Of a stretch of DNA of 64,000 nucleotides, positions 45,541-55,061 are shown piece after piece (positions within the stretch are counted from its first letter, which is position 1; every line of letters begins with the position of its first letter). The DNA comes from Pseudomonadota bacterium. Its GTDB lineage: Bacteria; Myxococcota_A; UBA796; GCA-2862545. The translations under genes and the position numbers were made by a program. The notes beneath the pieces were generated by a model. The model saw nothing but the letters and a program-made list of their open reading frames with translations, did no database searches and was not told where the DNA came from. Location of the stretch: NCBI GenBank assembly GCA_947505245.1, contig CANNIZ010000020.1, positions 1 through 64,000 of the forward strand. Reading direction: 5' to 3'.

Positions 45541-46304
45541 CGGTCTTCCCGATCCACCACGGGGTTCTCGAGCGTACCGATGCCCTCGATCGTCACGCGC
45601 ACCACGTCGCCAGCGACGATGGGCGCGATGCCCGACGGCGTGCCGGTCGCGATCACGTCCCCCGGCAACAGCGTCATGATCGACGAGATCCACACGAGCA
45701 GCGTCGGGACGTCGAAGTGCATCTGCGACGTGCGTCCGTCCTGGCGAAGCTCGCCGTTCACGTGCAGCTGAAGGGCCAGATCGCGCGCGTCGAGCCCGGT
45801 GACCACGCTCGGACCGATCGGGCAGAACGTGTCGAACCCTTTCGCGCGACCGAAGATGCCGTCCTTCTTCTGGAAGTCGCGCGCGGTGACGTCGTTCACG
45901 ATCGTGTAGCCGAACACCGCGTCCATCACGGTGTCCCTGGTGCCCCGCGTGAGCGTGCGGCCGATCACGACGCCGAGCTCCCCTTCGGGATCCACCCGCG
46001 TCGTGCGCGGCGGGATCGCTACCGCGTCGCCCGGACCCACCACGGACGTGGACGGCTTGAGGAAGATGCGCGGCTCGTCGGGCATTTCGGCGCCCATCTC
46101 GGCGGCGTGCTGCGCGTAGTTGCGCGCCACGGCGACGACCTTGCTCGGCGTCACGGGCGCGAGCAGCCTTGTGTCGCCGAGCGCAGCGCGCTCCCCGGTC
46201 GGCCGGAAGCCGAGCGCCCAGTCGCCCGTGAGCCACAAGAGCTGGCCGTCCTGGAGGTCAGCGTGCCGCGGGCCGTGGGCCGTCGCGACGCGGACGAGGT
46301 TCAC
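45537..46304 (-). CDS. Fumarylacetoacetate hydrolase-family protein
   Basis: A 255-residue FAH-fold hydrolase or decarboxylase of the acylpyruvate/oxaloacetate type. It has the family core ARNYAQHAAEMG, RIFLKPSTSVVGPGD, the metal-binding DPEGELGVVIG (Glu pair), YTIVNDVTARDFQ and GDVIATGTPSGI. It acts on beta-diketo acids or oxaloacetate with Mg2+. Start GTG 46304 overlaps the kinase stop (GTGA) with GGGGAG upstream. Confidence 0.92.
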   Translation of the reverse strand: MNLVRVATAHGPRHADLQDGQLLWLTGDWALGFRPTGERAALGDTRLLAPVTPSKVVAVARNYAQHAAEMGAEMPDEPRIFLKPSTSVVGPGDAVAIPPRTTRVDPEGELGVVIGRTLTRGTRDTVMDAVFGYTIVNDVTARDFQKKDGIFGRAKGFDTFCPIGPSVVTGLDARDLALQLHVNGELRQDGRTSQMHFDVPTLLVWISSIMTLLPGDVIATGTPSGIAPIVAGDVVRVTIEGIGTLENPVVDREDR

Positions 46305-47353
46305 ACGCTCCCCACGACCGGCGCGCCCGCAGGCGTGGCCGTCTTCGGGGCCGGGTGGGTCGGGAATTCAGCGACGATCGCTGCGAGCGCTGCGCGATCC
46401 TTGAATACCGCGCCGATCTGGCCGACCGTGAGCGCCGCGATGGCCGACGCGAGCCGCCCGCAGTCCGACGGCGAAAAGCCACGCACGACGCCGTACAAAA
46501 ACCCGCCCGCGTACGCGTCGCCGGCGCCCGTCGTGTCCATCGCCTTCACCCAGCGGACGGGGATCTCGTACGTGACGCCCTCGTGGCGCACGAGCGAGCC
46601 CTGCGCGCCCAGCTTTACGATGACCGTGCGCAGGTTCGCCTTCTCGGCGATGACCACGACTGCGCGCTCGGGCTCATCGTCCGTGAGGGCGCGGGCTTCC
46701 TCGGCGTTCAAGAACGCGATGTCCGCGAAGTCGGTGAGGGTGTTCCAGACGGTGTCGCGGATCGCGCGGATGACGAACGGGTCGGATGCGTCGAACGATA
46801 CACGCCCGCCCGCGTCCTTCACGACCTGCATCGCGCGAGTGACCGTGCCGGTCATCGGGCCGCCGAGCAGCTCGTAGCCGGTGAAATGCACGATCTTGGA
46901 GGAGCGCAGCGCACCTTCGAACGAGCCGAAGTCGGCGAGTTCAGTCGCAGCGCCGAGGTCCGTGAGCATGGTTCGTTCGGCGTCTTTCGCCGAGATGATC
47001 GACAGGCACTTTCCGGTCGCCCGCTCGGTGCTGAACCGCAGCGCGTGGTTTCCACACGCCTCTTCGATCTTCGCGGCGTACATGTGGCCCATCTGGTCGT
47101 CACCGACCTGGCCGCAGTACGTCGCGCGGGCGCCCATCAGGCCGGCGGTGGCGATCGTGTTCGCGCCGGATCCACCGGAGTCGAACGCGATCTTGTGGTG
47201 GCGCAACCGCTCGTAGGCGACCATCCATCGATCGTGGTCGACGGGGTGCATCGTGCCGCGAACGAGGCCCAATTCGTGCAGGACGTCGTCGTTGTCGACG
47301 ACGACGAGGGCGTCAACAAGCGAATTACCGATACCAGCAAGGTCCCACGTCAT
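46301..47353 (-). CDS. PfkB-family carbohydrate/nucleoside kinase, adenosine-kinase-like
   Basis: A 350-residue ribokinase-superfamily kinase: GIGNSLVDALVVV at the start, GGSGANTIATAGLMGA, and PfkB signature 2 AMDTTGAGDAYAGGF with the catalytic Asp. The sequence pattern fits the bacterial adenosine-kinase-like branch, but sugar kinases share it. First gene of the operon with FAA hydrolase and the membrane protein; divergent from the flippase-like gene. Confidence 0.9.
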   Translation of the reverse strand: MTWDLAGIGNSLVDALVVVDNDDVLHELGLVRGTMHPVDHDRWMVAYERLRHHKIAFDSGGSGANTIATAGLMGARATYCGQVGDDQMGHMYAAKIEEACGNHALRFSTERATGKCLSIISAKDAERTMLTDLGAATELADFGSFEGALRSSKIVHFTGYELLGGPMTGTVTRAMQVVKDAGGRVSFDASDPFVIRAIRDTVWNTLTDFADIAFLNAEEARALTDDEPERAVVVIAEKANLRTVIVKLGAQGSLVRHEGVTYEIPVRWVKAMDTTGAGDAYAGGFLYGVVRGFSPSDCGRLASAIAALTVGQIGAVFKDRAALAAIVAEFPTHPAPKTATPAGAPVVGSV

Positions 47354-47434
47354 CCGACGCTCCGCACAAAGGGCGGCGGACTCTATCGCATCCGCGCCTC
47401 GCGCGCTGCGCCTGACGCCGTGCTACCCACAGAC

Positions 47435-48448
47435 GTGCGTTTCGACCGTCGAATGTTCCTCGGCTTGATCGTCGCCGTGGCGCTTCTTGCCGTGTTCCTC
47501 TCCGGAGTGGACGGGCCTGCGCTGTTCGGCGCGCTCCGAACGGTGAACGTCTGGTGGCTCCTGTTCGGCTCGGTGCTGATCCTGATCGAGTGGGTGGCGC
47601 GCGGACTTCGGTGGTGGGTGCTCCTGCGCGGGGTCGACGACGAAGGTCCCGGTGCAATGATCTCCGCCACCCTGGCCGGGGCAGCGGCGAATACGCTGAT
47701 TCCGCTCCGCGGCGGTGACATCCTTCGCCCCGCGATGTTGTCGCTAAGGCGGGACGTGCCGTTCGCTGCGGCGGTGTCCTCCACCGTTATCGACCGCCTG
47801 TTCGACCTCGCGGGCGTGGTGCTGCTGCTGGTGGCGCTCGACTTTACGCTGCCAGCGCGCGCCGAGACCTCCGTGGCCCTGGGACACCTGCGCATGGCGG
47901 TTCACGGCGCCGTCGGTGGCGGGCTGTTCCTCGTGCTGTTGATCGTGGTCGCTGTCACGGCTCCCGCGCGGGAGATCGCGGTGTCGACGCTGTCGAGACT
48001 GCCTTCAAAGCGGCTCGCCGAGCGCGCGGTCAAGGTGTTCGACCAGGTCGTCGAGGGGGTGATCGTCGCTGGCAAGCCGAGCCGGCTGCTCGCGGCCACG
48101 CTGCTCACGGTGGTGGTGTGGGTTTGCGCCGTGGGGGCCGCCGAGGCGACGCACCGCTCGATCGGGCTTCATCTTCCCGTCTCCGCCGCGATCCTCGTCG
48201 TGGTCACGGTCAACCTCGCGGTGTCCGTGCCGCAGGGGCCCGGGTTCGTCGGCGTGTTTCAGGTCGCCGTCGAGCAGGCGCTCTCGCTGTTTTCCGCCCC
48301 GAAAGGGGCGTCCCAGGCGGTCGCGATCTTGTTCTGGGCGGTGTCGTTCGTGCCGGTCACCGCGATCGGCGCGTTCGAAGCGTGGCGGCAGGGCATCAAG
48401 CTCTCAGGCGGCGCGCCACCTGCCGAGCCGCCGTCCCCGGCGCATTAG
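47435..48448 (+). CDS. YbhN/LPG-synthase-TM-type flippase-like membrane protein
   Basis: A 337-residue protein with about eight membrane helices of the lysylphosphatidylglycerol synthase TM/UPF0104 family: NVWWLLFGSVLILIEWVARG, NTLIPLRGGDILRPAML, and SVPQGPGFVGVFQVAVEQAL are family blocks. Members are thought to flip lipids or lipid-linked sugars. Start is uncertain: GTG 47435 (giving RFDRR before the first helix), GTG 47420 or ATG 47453; none has a good ribosome site. It ends 4 nt inside the convergent kinase gene. Confidence 0.85.
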   Translation: MRFDRRMFLGLIVAVALLAVFLSGVDGPALFGALRTVNVWWLLFGSVLILIEWVARGLRWWVLLRGVDDEGPGAMISATLAGAAANTLIPLRGGDILRPAMLSLRRDVPFAAAVSSTVIDRLFDLAGVVLLLVALDFTLPARAETSVALGHLRMAVHGAVGGGLFLVLLIVVAVTAPAREIAVSTLSRLPSKRLAERAVKVFDQVVEGVIVAGKPSRLLAATLLTVVVWVCAVGAAEATHRSIGLHLPVSAAILVVVTVNLAVSVPQGPGFVGVFQVAVEQALSLFSAPKGASQAVAILFWAVSFVPVTAIGAFEAWRQGIKLSGGAPPAEPPSPAH

Positions 48449-50370
48449 CGCCCGGGCGAGGCGGGAGCGCGTCGTAGCAGGCCCGCGATGGCCTCACCGA
48501 GCGCCGTTCCCGTGTACGGCTTCGGCAGGTACGCGCCATGCGGACCCGCGAGCCGCACGTTGCCGCCCGACACCCACAACACCTGCGCGTCGATCCCGGC
48601 GGCGCGCAGGTCGGGCAGTGCGTCGCCCCCGTCCAGCGTAGGGAGATCCAGCACGAGGGCCGCGGGGCGCTCGTCGACGGCGGCGGTCTGCGCGGCATCA
48701 CGCAGCGCTGCGAGATCGGTGAACACGCGCACCTCGAAGCCCTGGGCGGCGAGCGAGATGCGTGAAAATTCGAGGATCTGGGCGTGGTCATCCAGGATCC
48801 ACACGCGACCGCCCTTGCCGCCGTGCGCGCGAACCAGGTCGTCGTACACGAATTCGGGGCGCGAGGACATCGGCAGGAACAGCTCGACGCGGGCGCCCCC
48901 TTCGCTCGAGAGTCGCACCGCGCCCGAGTGCGCCGCGAGGACTCCTTGGACGGCGGCGAGCCCGACGCCGTGGCCGTCCGCGCGCGTCGTGAAGAACGGC
49001 TCGAACAGTCGTTCGGGCTTCACGTTCGGAAAGCCGGGACCGGAATCGTTGACCGTGATGCGCGCGACCTCGGAGCCCGGCGGTGGGGCGCCAGGGGCCT
49101 GCCAGGTGGGCGCGGCAGGCATCGGAACGTGGTCGACCGTGACCTGGATGCGGCCGCGGCCGCCGCACGCCTGGCCCGCGTTGGTCAACAGGTTCAGCAC
49201 GGCCTGGTGAAGCTGCCCGGCATCGGCCTCGACGATGACGTCTTCATCGCCGCGCAAATCGAGGGCGATCCCGCTCGGCGCCGACGCGCGGTAGAGCTCG
49301 ACGGTCCGGTGCGCGAGGCCCATCGCGCGTACCGGCTCGACGTGGGTGTTCGACGGTCCACCGAACGCGAGCAGCTGCTTGGTGAGCCGCGCGCCTTGCA
49401 GCGTCGCGTCCTGCTGGAGGCCCGCCGACCGTCGCACGCGCTCGTCGGTCGACCACATCTCGATCAATTCGGCGTGGCCGCCGATCGCGCAGATCAGGTT
49501 GTTCACGTCGTGTGCGACGGCGCGCGCGAGCCGCCCGAGGCGGGTGAGGTTCTCCTCCCGCTGCGCGGTGGCCTGGGCGACGTCTTGCGCGGTGACGTCG
49601 CGCATCACGCCGAGCAGCGCGGGGGCGCCGCCGCCGGGATCGGGCACGACGCGGCTCCAGATCGCGGCCGTCATGGTGGTGCCGTCCTTGCGCACGAACG
49701 AGCGCCGCGTGCCTTCTGAGGGCCGACCGAGCACGAGCGCGGCGATCGCTGTCTGGGCGGCCGACCGCTCCGCGTCAGTCGCGTACACCAGGTTGGTCCA
49801 CCCGCGTGTGCGCACGTCCTCGGCGGTCCACCCCACGAGGGCCTGCATGCCGTCGCTGTAGTGGAGGAGCTCGCCGTCGAGGGTGACGAGGATCATCCCC
49901 TCCTCGAGGACCGGCAGCGCCGTCGCGAGCACGTCGGCGTCGCGCTGGTTGCGGTCGGCCGCGATCGCGCGCTCGAGCGCGGCTCCAGCGAGGGTGACGA
50001 TCCGTTCCAGCGGCTCTGGGATGGACCGCGCAGGCGCTGCGAACCGGAACGTCACGACGCCGCAGGGGCCGTCGGCCCCTACGAGCGCCGTCGCGACGCT
50101 GAGGCGGTCGCTCGACCATTGCGGGGTCTGCGTCTCGAACGCGCGCCGCTCGGCGGCTTCGGCGGCATCGGGCGCGTCTCCGATCGAGGTGAGCAGGTCC
50201 CGGGTCGTGTCGTGGCGCCACGCCCGGGTAGCGGCGCACCAGCCGGATTCGACGGCCGACCCGATCGCGAGGCCAACGTCACGCGCGCCAGAGGCCGCGA
50301 CGAGGGCGAGGATTGGATCGGACGGGTGACTCATGAACGGAGGATGCCACAGGCTCTCCGAAAATTGCAC
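48445..50370 (-). CDS. Hybrid sensor histidine kinase with PAS and receiver domains
   Basis: A 641-residue soluble two-component protein. Residues about 15-140 look GAF-like; 150-265 are a PAS domain (LPVLEEGMILVTLDGELLHY); the phospho-acceptor is His287 in VAHDVNNL, as in NtrB-type kinases; the ATPase domain at about 385-500 has NLLTNAGQA, NDSGPGF and GVGLAAVQG. A C-terminal receiver (about 522-635) has Asp528/529, phosphosite Asp575 and Lys617. No membrane segment. ATG 50370 lies 4 nt after the dehydratase stop; ATG 50334 is the alternative. Signal and target are unknown. Confidence 0.9.
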   Translation of the reverse strand: MQFSESLWHPPFMSHPSDPILALVAASGARDVGLAIGSAVESGWCAATRAWRHDTTRDLLTSIGDAPDAAEAAERRAFETQTPQWSSDRLSVATALVGADGPCGVVTFRFAAPARSIPEPLERIVTLAGAALERAIAADRNQRDADVLATALPVLEEGMILVTLDGELLHYSDGMQALVGWTAEDVRTRGWTNLVYATDAERSAAQTAIAALVLGRPSEGTRRSFVRKDGTTMTAAIWSRVVPDPGGGAPALLGVMRDVTAQDVAQATAQREENLTRLGRLARAVAHDVNNLICAIGGHAELIEMWSTDERVRRSAGLQQDATLQGARLTKQLLAFGGPSNTHVEPVRAMGLAHRTVELYRASAPSGIALDLRGDEDVIVEADAGQLHQAVLNLLTNAGQACGGRGRIQVTVDHVPMPAAPTWQAPGAPPPGSEVARITVNDSGPGFPNVKPERLFEPFFTTRADGHGVGLAAVQGVLAAHSGAVRLSSEGGARVELFLPMSSRPEFVYDDLVRAHGGKGGRVWILDDHAQILEFSRISLAAQGFEVRVFTDLAALRDAAQTAAVDERPAALVLDLPTLDGGDALPDLRAAGIDAQVLWVSGGNVRLAGPHGAYLPKPYTGTALGEAIAGLLRRAPASPGR

Positions 50371-50374
50371 CCCG

Positions 50375-52297
50375 CTACGACGATAACGTTCGCGGATCCG
50401 TCAATTTACCCATGACCGCGCTGGCGGCCGCCACCGCCGGCGACACGAGGTAGACCGGACCGGGTGCGCCCATCCGCCGGGCGAAATTCCGGTTCGTGGT
50501 GCTGGCGGTCGTCTCGCCGGGGAGCGGGATGCCGGGGCCGTTGCCGATACACGAGCCGCAGCCGGGCTCGGTGACGACGGCGCCCTTGCTGCGGAACAGC
50601 TCCAACAGGCCCTCCTCGTCAGCTGCGGTGGCGACGTCGGCGCTCGACGGCGTGACGGTGATGCGCACGCCCGGCGCGACGGTGCGGTCGCGGAGCACGT
50701 TCGCGGCGGCGCGAAGGTCGGACAGCGAGCCGCCCGTACACGACGCGATCACGACGTTCTGGATCGCGACGGTGGTGTGCTCGTCGAGCGGCGCGCGGTT
50801 GCGCGAGTCGCCGGGCGTCGCGACGGTGAGCGGCACGTCGTCGAGGTCGAGCACGATCACCTTCTCGTAGGAACAGCCCGGATCCGGATGGACGAGCAGG
50901 TCCGTGGCGTCGACGCCGCGCCGCTGCTTCAAGAAGTCGACGATCGGCTTGCACGGGGCGACGACGCCGGTCATCAGGCCGCCCTCGACGGTCATGTTGG
51001 TGAGCACGGACAATTCGTCCACGTTCCACTGGTCGAGGCCCGCCCCCGCGAACTCGATCACGCAGGTGTCGGTCGGGGACTTCCGCCAGTGCTCCTCGCG
51101 GAAGTACGGGTCGCCGATCAGGTGCAGGATCACGTCCTTCGGCGACAACACGCCCTTGGCGGAGCCCACGATCTCGACGCGGACGACCTTCGGCACCGTG
51201 ACGGGGATCAGCCCGGTGCGCAGCGCGAACGCCATCGCGGTGCTGCCGACGCCGAACGCGAACGCGTTCATCACGCCGGCCGTAGGGGTGTGCGAGTCGG
51301 TGAGCACGACGATGTCGCCGGGCAGGGCGTAGTCTTCGACGACGATGCGGTGGCACACGCCCGGCTTGAACGCGCGGCCGGGGCCGTGCACGCGGATGCC
51401 GTTCTGCTCACAGGCGGCGATCATCTCGTCGCGCAGCTGGAGCGCGGGGCCGAGGCGCGCCTTGCGCACGCCCTCGGGGACGCTCTCGTGCCCGAGCAGG
51501 ACGAAGTGATCTTCGAACGCGGCGACCATCTCGGGCCGGTACATCGGCGCCGCCTGCCACTCGCGGCGGTACAGGTCGACGACCATGCCGCCCGTGTATT
51601 CGTGGACGCCGCGGAACGCCGCGCGCGCGAGCACCTGGTCGCCAGGGCCAACCGCGGGGATGCCGTCGGGCAGGCCTTGCCCGCGCCAGGCGCGGCGGGC
51701 GATCAGCTTCTCGACGCTGTTCATCGGGCGCGCGGTCTTGTCGGTCGCGTAGGTGGGATGCACGTCCCCTGCGAGCAGCTTCGAACCGTATTTCAGCAAG
51801 CCGCCCGCTTTGGCGACGGCGCGGAAGAAGTCGGGCAGGGCGTCCACATGGGCGCCGAGATCGATGTCCTCGCCGCGCGTGATCGCGTCCAACACGCTAC
51901 GATCGGTCGTGAACGGCATGCCGTCATAGACCATGTTCTCCTGGAAGATGCGCTGGAAGCTGTCGGCGACGACGAGCTTGATCCCAGCGCCCTTGTGGGC
52001 GACCACCGCCACCTCGCGCGACGAGCCCGAGCCGTACGCGTCGCCGCCGACGATCACGTCGAAGCCGCCCTTCTTCACGTCACCGGGCTGCACGACCTCG
52101 AGGAAGTTGTGCAGGAACCAGGGGCCCAGGACCTCGGGTGTGTAGCCCAACGTACACGCCTGGCCGCTGATCATCAGGTCGGTGTTCACGCCGTAGGTGT
52201 AGGCCTTTCCGGCGACGTCTACGGGTTGACCGTCGAGCTGGGCGCGCACCGCAGCGGCGTCTTCGACGAGGTGGAGGACACGTCCTGGGAACTTCAT
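50375..52297 (-). CDS. Aconitase-family hydratase, fused swivel-first architecture
   Basis: A 640-residue [4Fe-4S] hydro-lyase. The small swivel (LeuD-like) domain comes first (about 1-170, GGDAYGSGSSREVAVVAHKG); the large LeuC/aconitase domain follows (about 240-635) with LTDSHTPTAGVMNAFAFGVG. The cluster cysteines lie in IASCTGGSLSDL and PGCGSCIGN. The order is the reverse of classical aconitase. Substrate (citrate, homocitrate or isopropylmalate) cannot be assigned. GGGAG precedes ATG 52297. The kinase gene follows 4 bp downstream. Confidence 0.93.
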   Translation of the reverse strand: MKFPGRVLHLVEDAAAVRAQLDGQPVDVAGKAYTYGVNTDLMISGQACTLGYTPEVLGPWFLHNFLEVVQPGDVKKGGFDVIVGGDAYGSGSSREVAVVAHKGAGIKLVVADSFQRIFQENMVYDGMPFTTDRSVLDAITRGEDIDLGAHVDALPDFFRAVAKAGGLLKYGSKLLAGDVHPTYATDKTARPMNSVEKLIARRAWRGQGLPDGIPAVGPGDQVLARAAFRGVHEYTGGMVVDLYRREWQAAPMYRPEMVAAFEDHFVLLGHESVPEGVRKARLGPALQLRDEMIAACEQNGIRVHGPGRAFKPGVCHRIVVEDYALPGDIVVLTDSHTPTAGVMNAFAFGVGSTAMAFALRTGLIPVTVPKVVRVEIVGSAKGVLSPKDVILHLIGDPYFREEHWRKSPTDTCVIEFAGAGLDQWNVDELSVLTNMTVEGGLMTGVVAPCKPIVDFLKQRRGVDATDLLVHPDPGCSYEKVIVLDLDDVPLTVATPGDSRNRAPLDEHTTVAIQNVVIASCTGGSLSDLRAAANVLRDRTVAPGVRITVTPSSADVATAADEEGLLELFRSKGAVVTEPGCGSCIGNGPGIPLPGETTASTTNRNFARRMGAPGPVYLVSPAVAAASAVMGKLTDPRTLSS

Positions 52298-52357
52298 GCG
52301 GCACTCCCTGATCGGAGCGCGCCTGTAACCGGTGGTAGGCTCGCAGGCGGAGGGTCC

Positions 52358-53665
52358 ATGTGGAACCTTGTGTTCGTTGCGGCGTTCGCGGCCGAGCCCG
52401 TCACCGTAGCGATCCGCGCGGACGGGACGCTAATGCTCGGGGAGCGCCCGGTGGACGGGGCGGCGCTCGCGTCCGGGCTCGTCGCTGCGAAGGCCGCAGG
52501 CGCGTCCGACGTGGTGCTGATGGCCGACGCGTCGGTCGACTACGGCGACGTGATGGCCGTGATCACCGTCGTCCACGACGCCGGTCTCGAGGTCTCGCAG
52601 GTGGTCGACACCGTGGAGCGGCCGCCGGATCCACTGTTCCCGGGCGCGGGTGCGGAGGTCATGCAGCTCGGGACGGGGCTCACGCCGGAGCAGCTCAATG
52701 ACCTCGAGCCGAGGCGGTTCAAGTTCCCGCAGAACCCGTACGGGACGACCGATTTTACGGCGTACACCCTTGAGTGGGGGGAGGCGCGCGTGGGGCTCGC
52801 CTCCGTGAGCTATGGGCTGCTCCCGCGAACGCAGGTGGCCACGATCCCGCTGCTCGACGCGGTCGGCGCGTACAACCTGCAGGGGAAGGTCAACCTGATG
52901 CGGTTCGGGCCGCTCGACGGGGCGATCGACGCGCAGGCGTACACGTTCAAGGTCACCGACCTGATGGAGCGCCTGGACGGCGGTCGCTGGGGAATTTCGC
53001 CGCAGACGATCGCCACCGGTCAGGAGCTGCTGGTCGCGGACATGACGTACCTCGGCCTCGGGTTCACGTCGTCGTTGCAGGTCGTAGGCGGCTGGTCGCT
53101 GCACGGCGGCGTCGGCTACTCGCGCGCCACCGCCGACGGAACGCTCGATCTGCAGGCGCTGCCCGCGATCATCGTGCCCGGCATGGACGCGACGGGTGAC
53201 CAGCCCGTGATCGTCGGCGACGTGACCGGTGAGATCGTCGAGGCGCGGTTCGCCACGGACTTCCGGTTCAACCGCCGCGACAGCCTGATCCTCCAGGGCG
53301 TGGCGCCGGTTTACGCGCGCGTGCGGGGCACCCTGACCGGCATCGCCGAGGAGGATCTCCCGCCCGAACTGCAGGGTACCGGCGACCTGATGGTCGGCGA
53401 GGGGCAGTGGTTGCCGATCGACAAGACGTTCCGCGCGAGCCTTTCGTACCAGGTGAGTTGGAAGCGGGTCGACGCGCGGCTCGGCATCGGCATGGCGGGC
53501 AAGTCGCTCCCGTACAGCTGGGTCGAGCAGAGCTTCGACCTCGCCTACCGGTTCGGCGGGCGAACGCGGCACACGGAGTCCAAGATCGAGCGTGGCTTCC
53601 GTCGCAACACGCGCGATCTGCGCAAGGGCGGCGACGCGCCTGGCGCGGCGCCTACGGGCAGCTGA
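52358..53665 (+). CDS. Secreted ExbD/TolR-like domain fused to a beta-barrel-like protein
   Basis: A 435-residue exported protein. After a signal (MWNLVFVAAFAAEP) residues about 15-90 match the periplasmic domain of ExbD/TolR (VTVAIRADGTLMLGERPVDG, DVVLMADASVDYGDVMAVIT, VVHDAGLEVSQVV). The usual TolR membrane anchor is replaced by the signal peptide. Residues about 110-410 are beta-rich with aromatic-ended strands (VGLASVSYGLLPRTQVA, WSLHGGVGYSRA, FRASLSYQVSW, SFDLAYRFGG), suggesting an outer-membrane barrel. GGAGGG lies ahead of ATG 52358. Function unknown. Confidence 0.8.
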   Translation: MWNLVFVAAFAAEPVTVAIRADGTLMLGERPVDGAALASGLVAAKAAGASDVVLMADASVDYGDVMAVITVVHDAGLEVSQVVDTVERPPDPLFPGAGAEVMQLGTGLTPEQLNDLEPRRFKFPQNPYGTTDFTAYTLEWGEARVGLASVSYGLLPRTQVATIPLLDAVGAYNLQGKVNLMRFGPLDGAIDAQAYTFKVTDLMERLDGGRWGISPQTIATGQELLVADMTYLGLGFTSSLQVVGGWSLHGGVGYSRATADGTLDLQALPAIIVPGMDATGDQPVIVGDVTGEIVEARFATDFRFNRRDSLILQGVAPVYARVRGTLTGIAEEDLPPELQGTGDLMVGEGQWLPIDKTFRASLSYQVSWKRVDARLGIGMAGKSLPYSWVEQSFDLAYRFGGRTRHTESKIERGFRRNTRDLRKGGDAPGAAPTGS

Positions 53666-54026
53666 GGACTTCCCAGCCGCACGTCCCGTCTTCGAGCGCA
53701 AGGCACACGCCGGTGGGCCCCGCGACGGTCACGCCGTCGGGGCACAACGTGTTCGGCATTCCGAGCGCGGGCCCGCAGGCGTCCACCGGGCAGGTCGCCG
53801 GGTCGGTCGCGCCGGTGTCGCCGCTTTCGTCGGTGCCGCCGTCGAGGCAGTCGACGCCGTCCTCATGCTCGCTGGTGTCGGAGTCTTCGCCGGTGTCTTC
53901 GGCCTGGGCGTCCGCTTCGTCCTGGGTGCTGGTGGAGGCGCCATCGTTGATGCGGGCGCCGAGCACCGGGCAGGCGGTGAGCGCGAGAACACCGACCGGG
54001 AGCGCGAGCAGGAGCAGCGGACGCAT
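53652..54026 (-). CDS. Small cysteine-rich acidic lipoprotein
   Basis: A 124-residue lipoprotein. Signal MRPLLLLALPVGVLALTAC ends in a lipobox. An acidic Ser/Thr/Asp/Glu linker (about 30-75) leads to a C-terminal segment with several cysteines (CPVDACGPALGMPNTLC, CLALEDGTCGW) resembling short disulfide-bonded domains of myxobacterial surface proteins. GAGG precedes ATG 54026. The 3' end overlaps the convergent barrel-fusion gene by 14 nt. Confidence 0.82.
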   Translation of the reverse strand: MRPLLLLALPVGVLALTACPVLGARINDGASTSTQDEADAQAEDTGEDSDTSEHEDGVDCLDGGTDESGDTGATDPATCPVDACGPALGMPNTLCPDGVTVAGPTGVCLALEDGTCGWEVLSCP

Positions 54027-54055
54027 GAGCACCTCAGCGACAGTGTAACTCCGTT

Positions 54056-55015
54056 TCAGGTGAACTTTAGCGCCAACGTCTCCTCGGCCATCGCCTCGAA
54101 GCTCATGTTGGACGCGCGCTTCGCTTCGGCGTCCGAGTGCAGCGGCCGCAACAGGGCCGGGTCGATGCCGGTGATTCGCACGCACAGCGGCCCGACGACG
54201 CCGCCGATCGGGCTGTTGTAGGCGTCCCGTACGCCGTTCATGAACCGCACGAACGGCCGCCGGGCCACGTCCGGGCGCGACGCGAGCAGGTGGATGCGCT
54301 TGAACGCCTCCCGCACGCGACGACCGGACGGATCGCAGCGCTCGAGCGGCCGAAAGAACACCTCGCGAAAGAACGGCCGGGCGTGGAACAGGACGCGCAC
54401 GAGGGCCAGCCACGCGCGCAGTTGCACGACGAGCGGCTGTTTGGGCAGGTCCTTGGACTTCTCGGCCCACGCGTCCGACGCGTAGTAGCCCACCATGTGG
54501 AAGTCGATCGCGATGTGCCGCGATTCGTCTTTGTTTACGAGGTCCATCACGCCGCGAACGGTGTCGTCGTCGACGTGATCGGCGAGCGACCTGAGCAGCG
54601 CGACGTCGAGTAGCACCTCGCCGGTGGTGATGTACACGTTCGCGTACTCGGCCGACAGCAGCGACACCATCTCGACGAACCGCGGCGTGAACGCGACGAG
54701 GTGCCGGTTTGGCTGGTAAAGGCGGTAGTGGTGGCGATCGTAGTGGTCTGCGAGGCGCTGGGCGGCGTGGCTGTGGCGGATCTCGTCTTCGACGAAGGAC
54801 GCGAAGATGTCGTGTAACAGCGGATCGTCAGCGCGCTTGCGCTGCTCCTCGAACAACGCACCGGCCAGCCGCTCGATGCCGGCCATGTCGGTAAAATACT
54901 GGACGATCGCCTCTTCGGCGTCGCGCGACATCGGGCGAGGGGCGTGCGAGAGGTCGAGGTCGTTCACCGACCACTGCTCCCGTTTGCACTTCTCGAGCAT
55001 GCGCGCGAGGTCCAT
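54056..55015 (-). CDS. Ferritin-like diiron protein, unknown
   Basis: A 319-residue helical protein with a complete diiron set: Glu48 (GIERLAG), E78xxH81 (EDEIRHSH), Glu133 (TTGEVLL) and E164xxH167 (KDESRHIAID). The length and the second-half helix-rich extension fit AurF-like (p-aminobenzoate N-oxygenase family) proteins. Start ATG 55015 is set where the helical domain begins; the frame extends further upstream into the EF-G gene's leader on the other strand. Substrate unknown. It lies 30 bp upstream of the small acidic lipoprotein on the same strand. Confidence 0.83.
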   Translation of the reverse strand: MDLARMLEKCKREQWSVNDLDLSHAPRPMSRDAEEAIVQYFTDMAGIERLAGALFEEQRKRADDPLLHDIFASFVEDEIRHSHAAQRLADHYDRHHYRLYQPNRHLVAFTPRFVEMVSLLSAEYANVYITTGEVLLDVALLRSLADHVDDDTVRGVMDLVNKDESRHIAIDFHMVGYYASDAWAEKSKDLPKQPLVVQLRAWLALVRVLFHARPFFREVFFRPLERCDPSGRRVREAFKRIHLLASRPDVARRPFVRFMNGVRDAYNSPIGGVVGPLCVRITGIDPALLRPLHSDAEAKRASNMSFEAMAEETLALKFT

Positions 55016-55061
55016 GGCGCATTGTACAGCCCGCGCGATAGCCGTGGGGATCGGAGACGTC

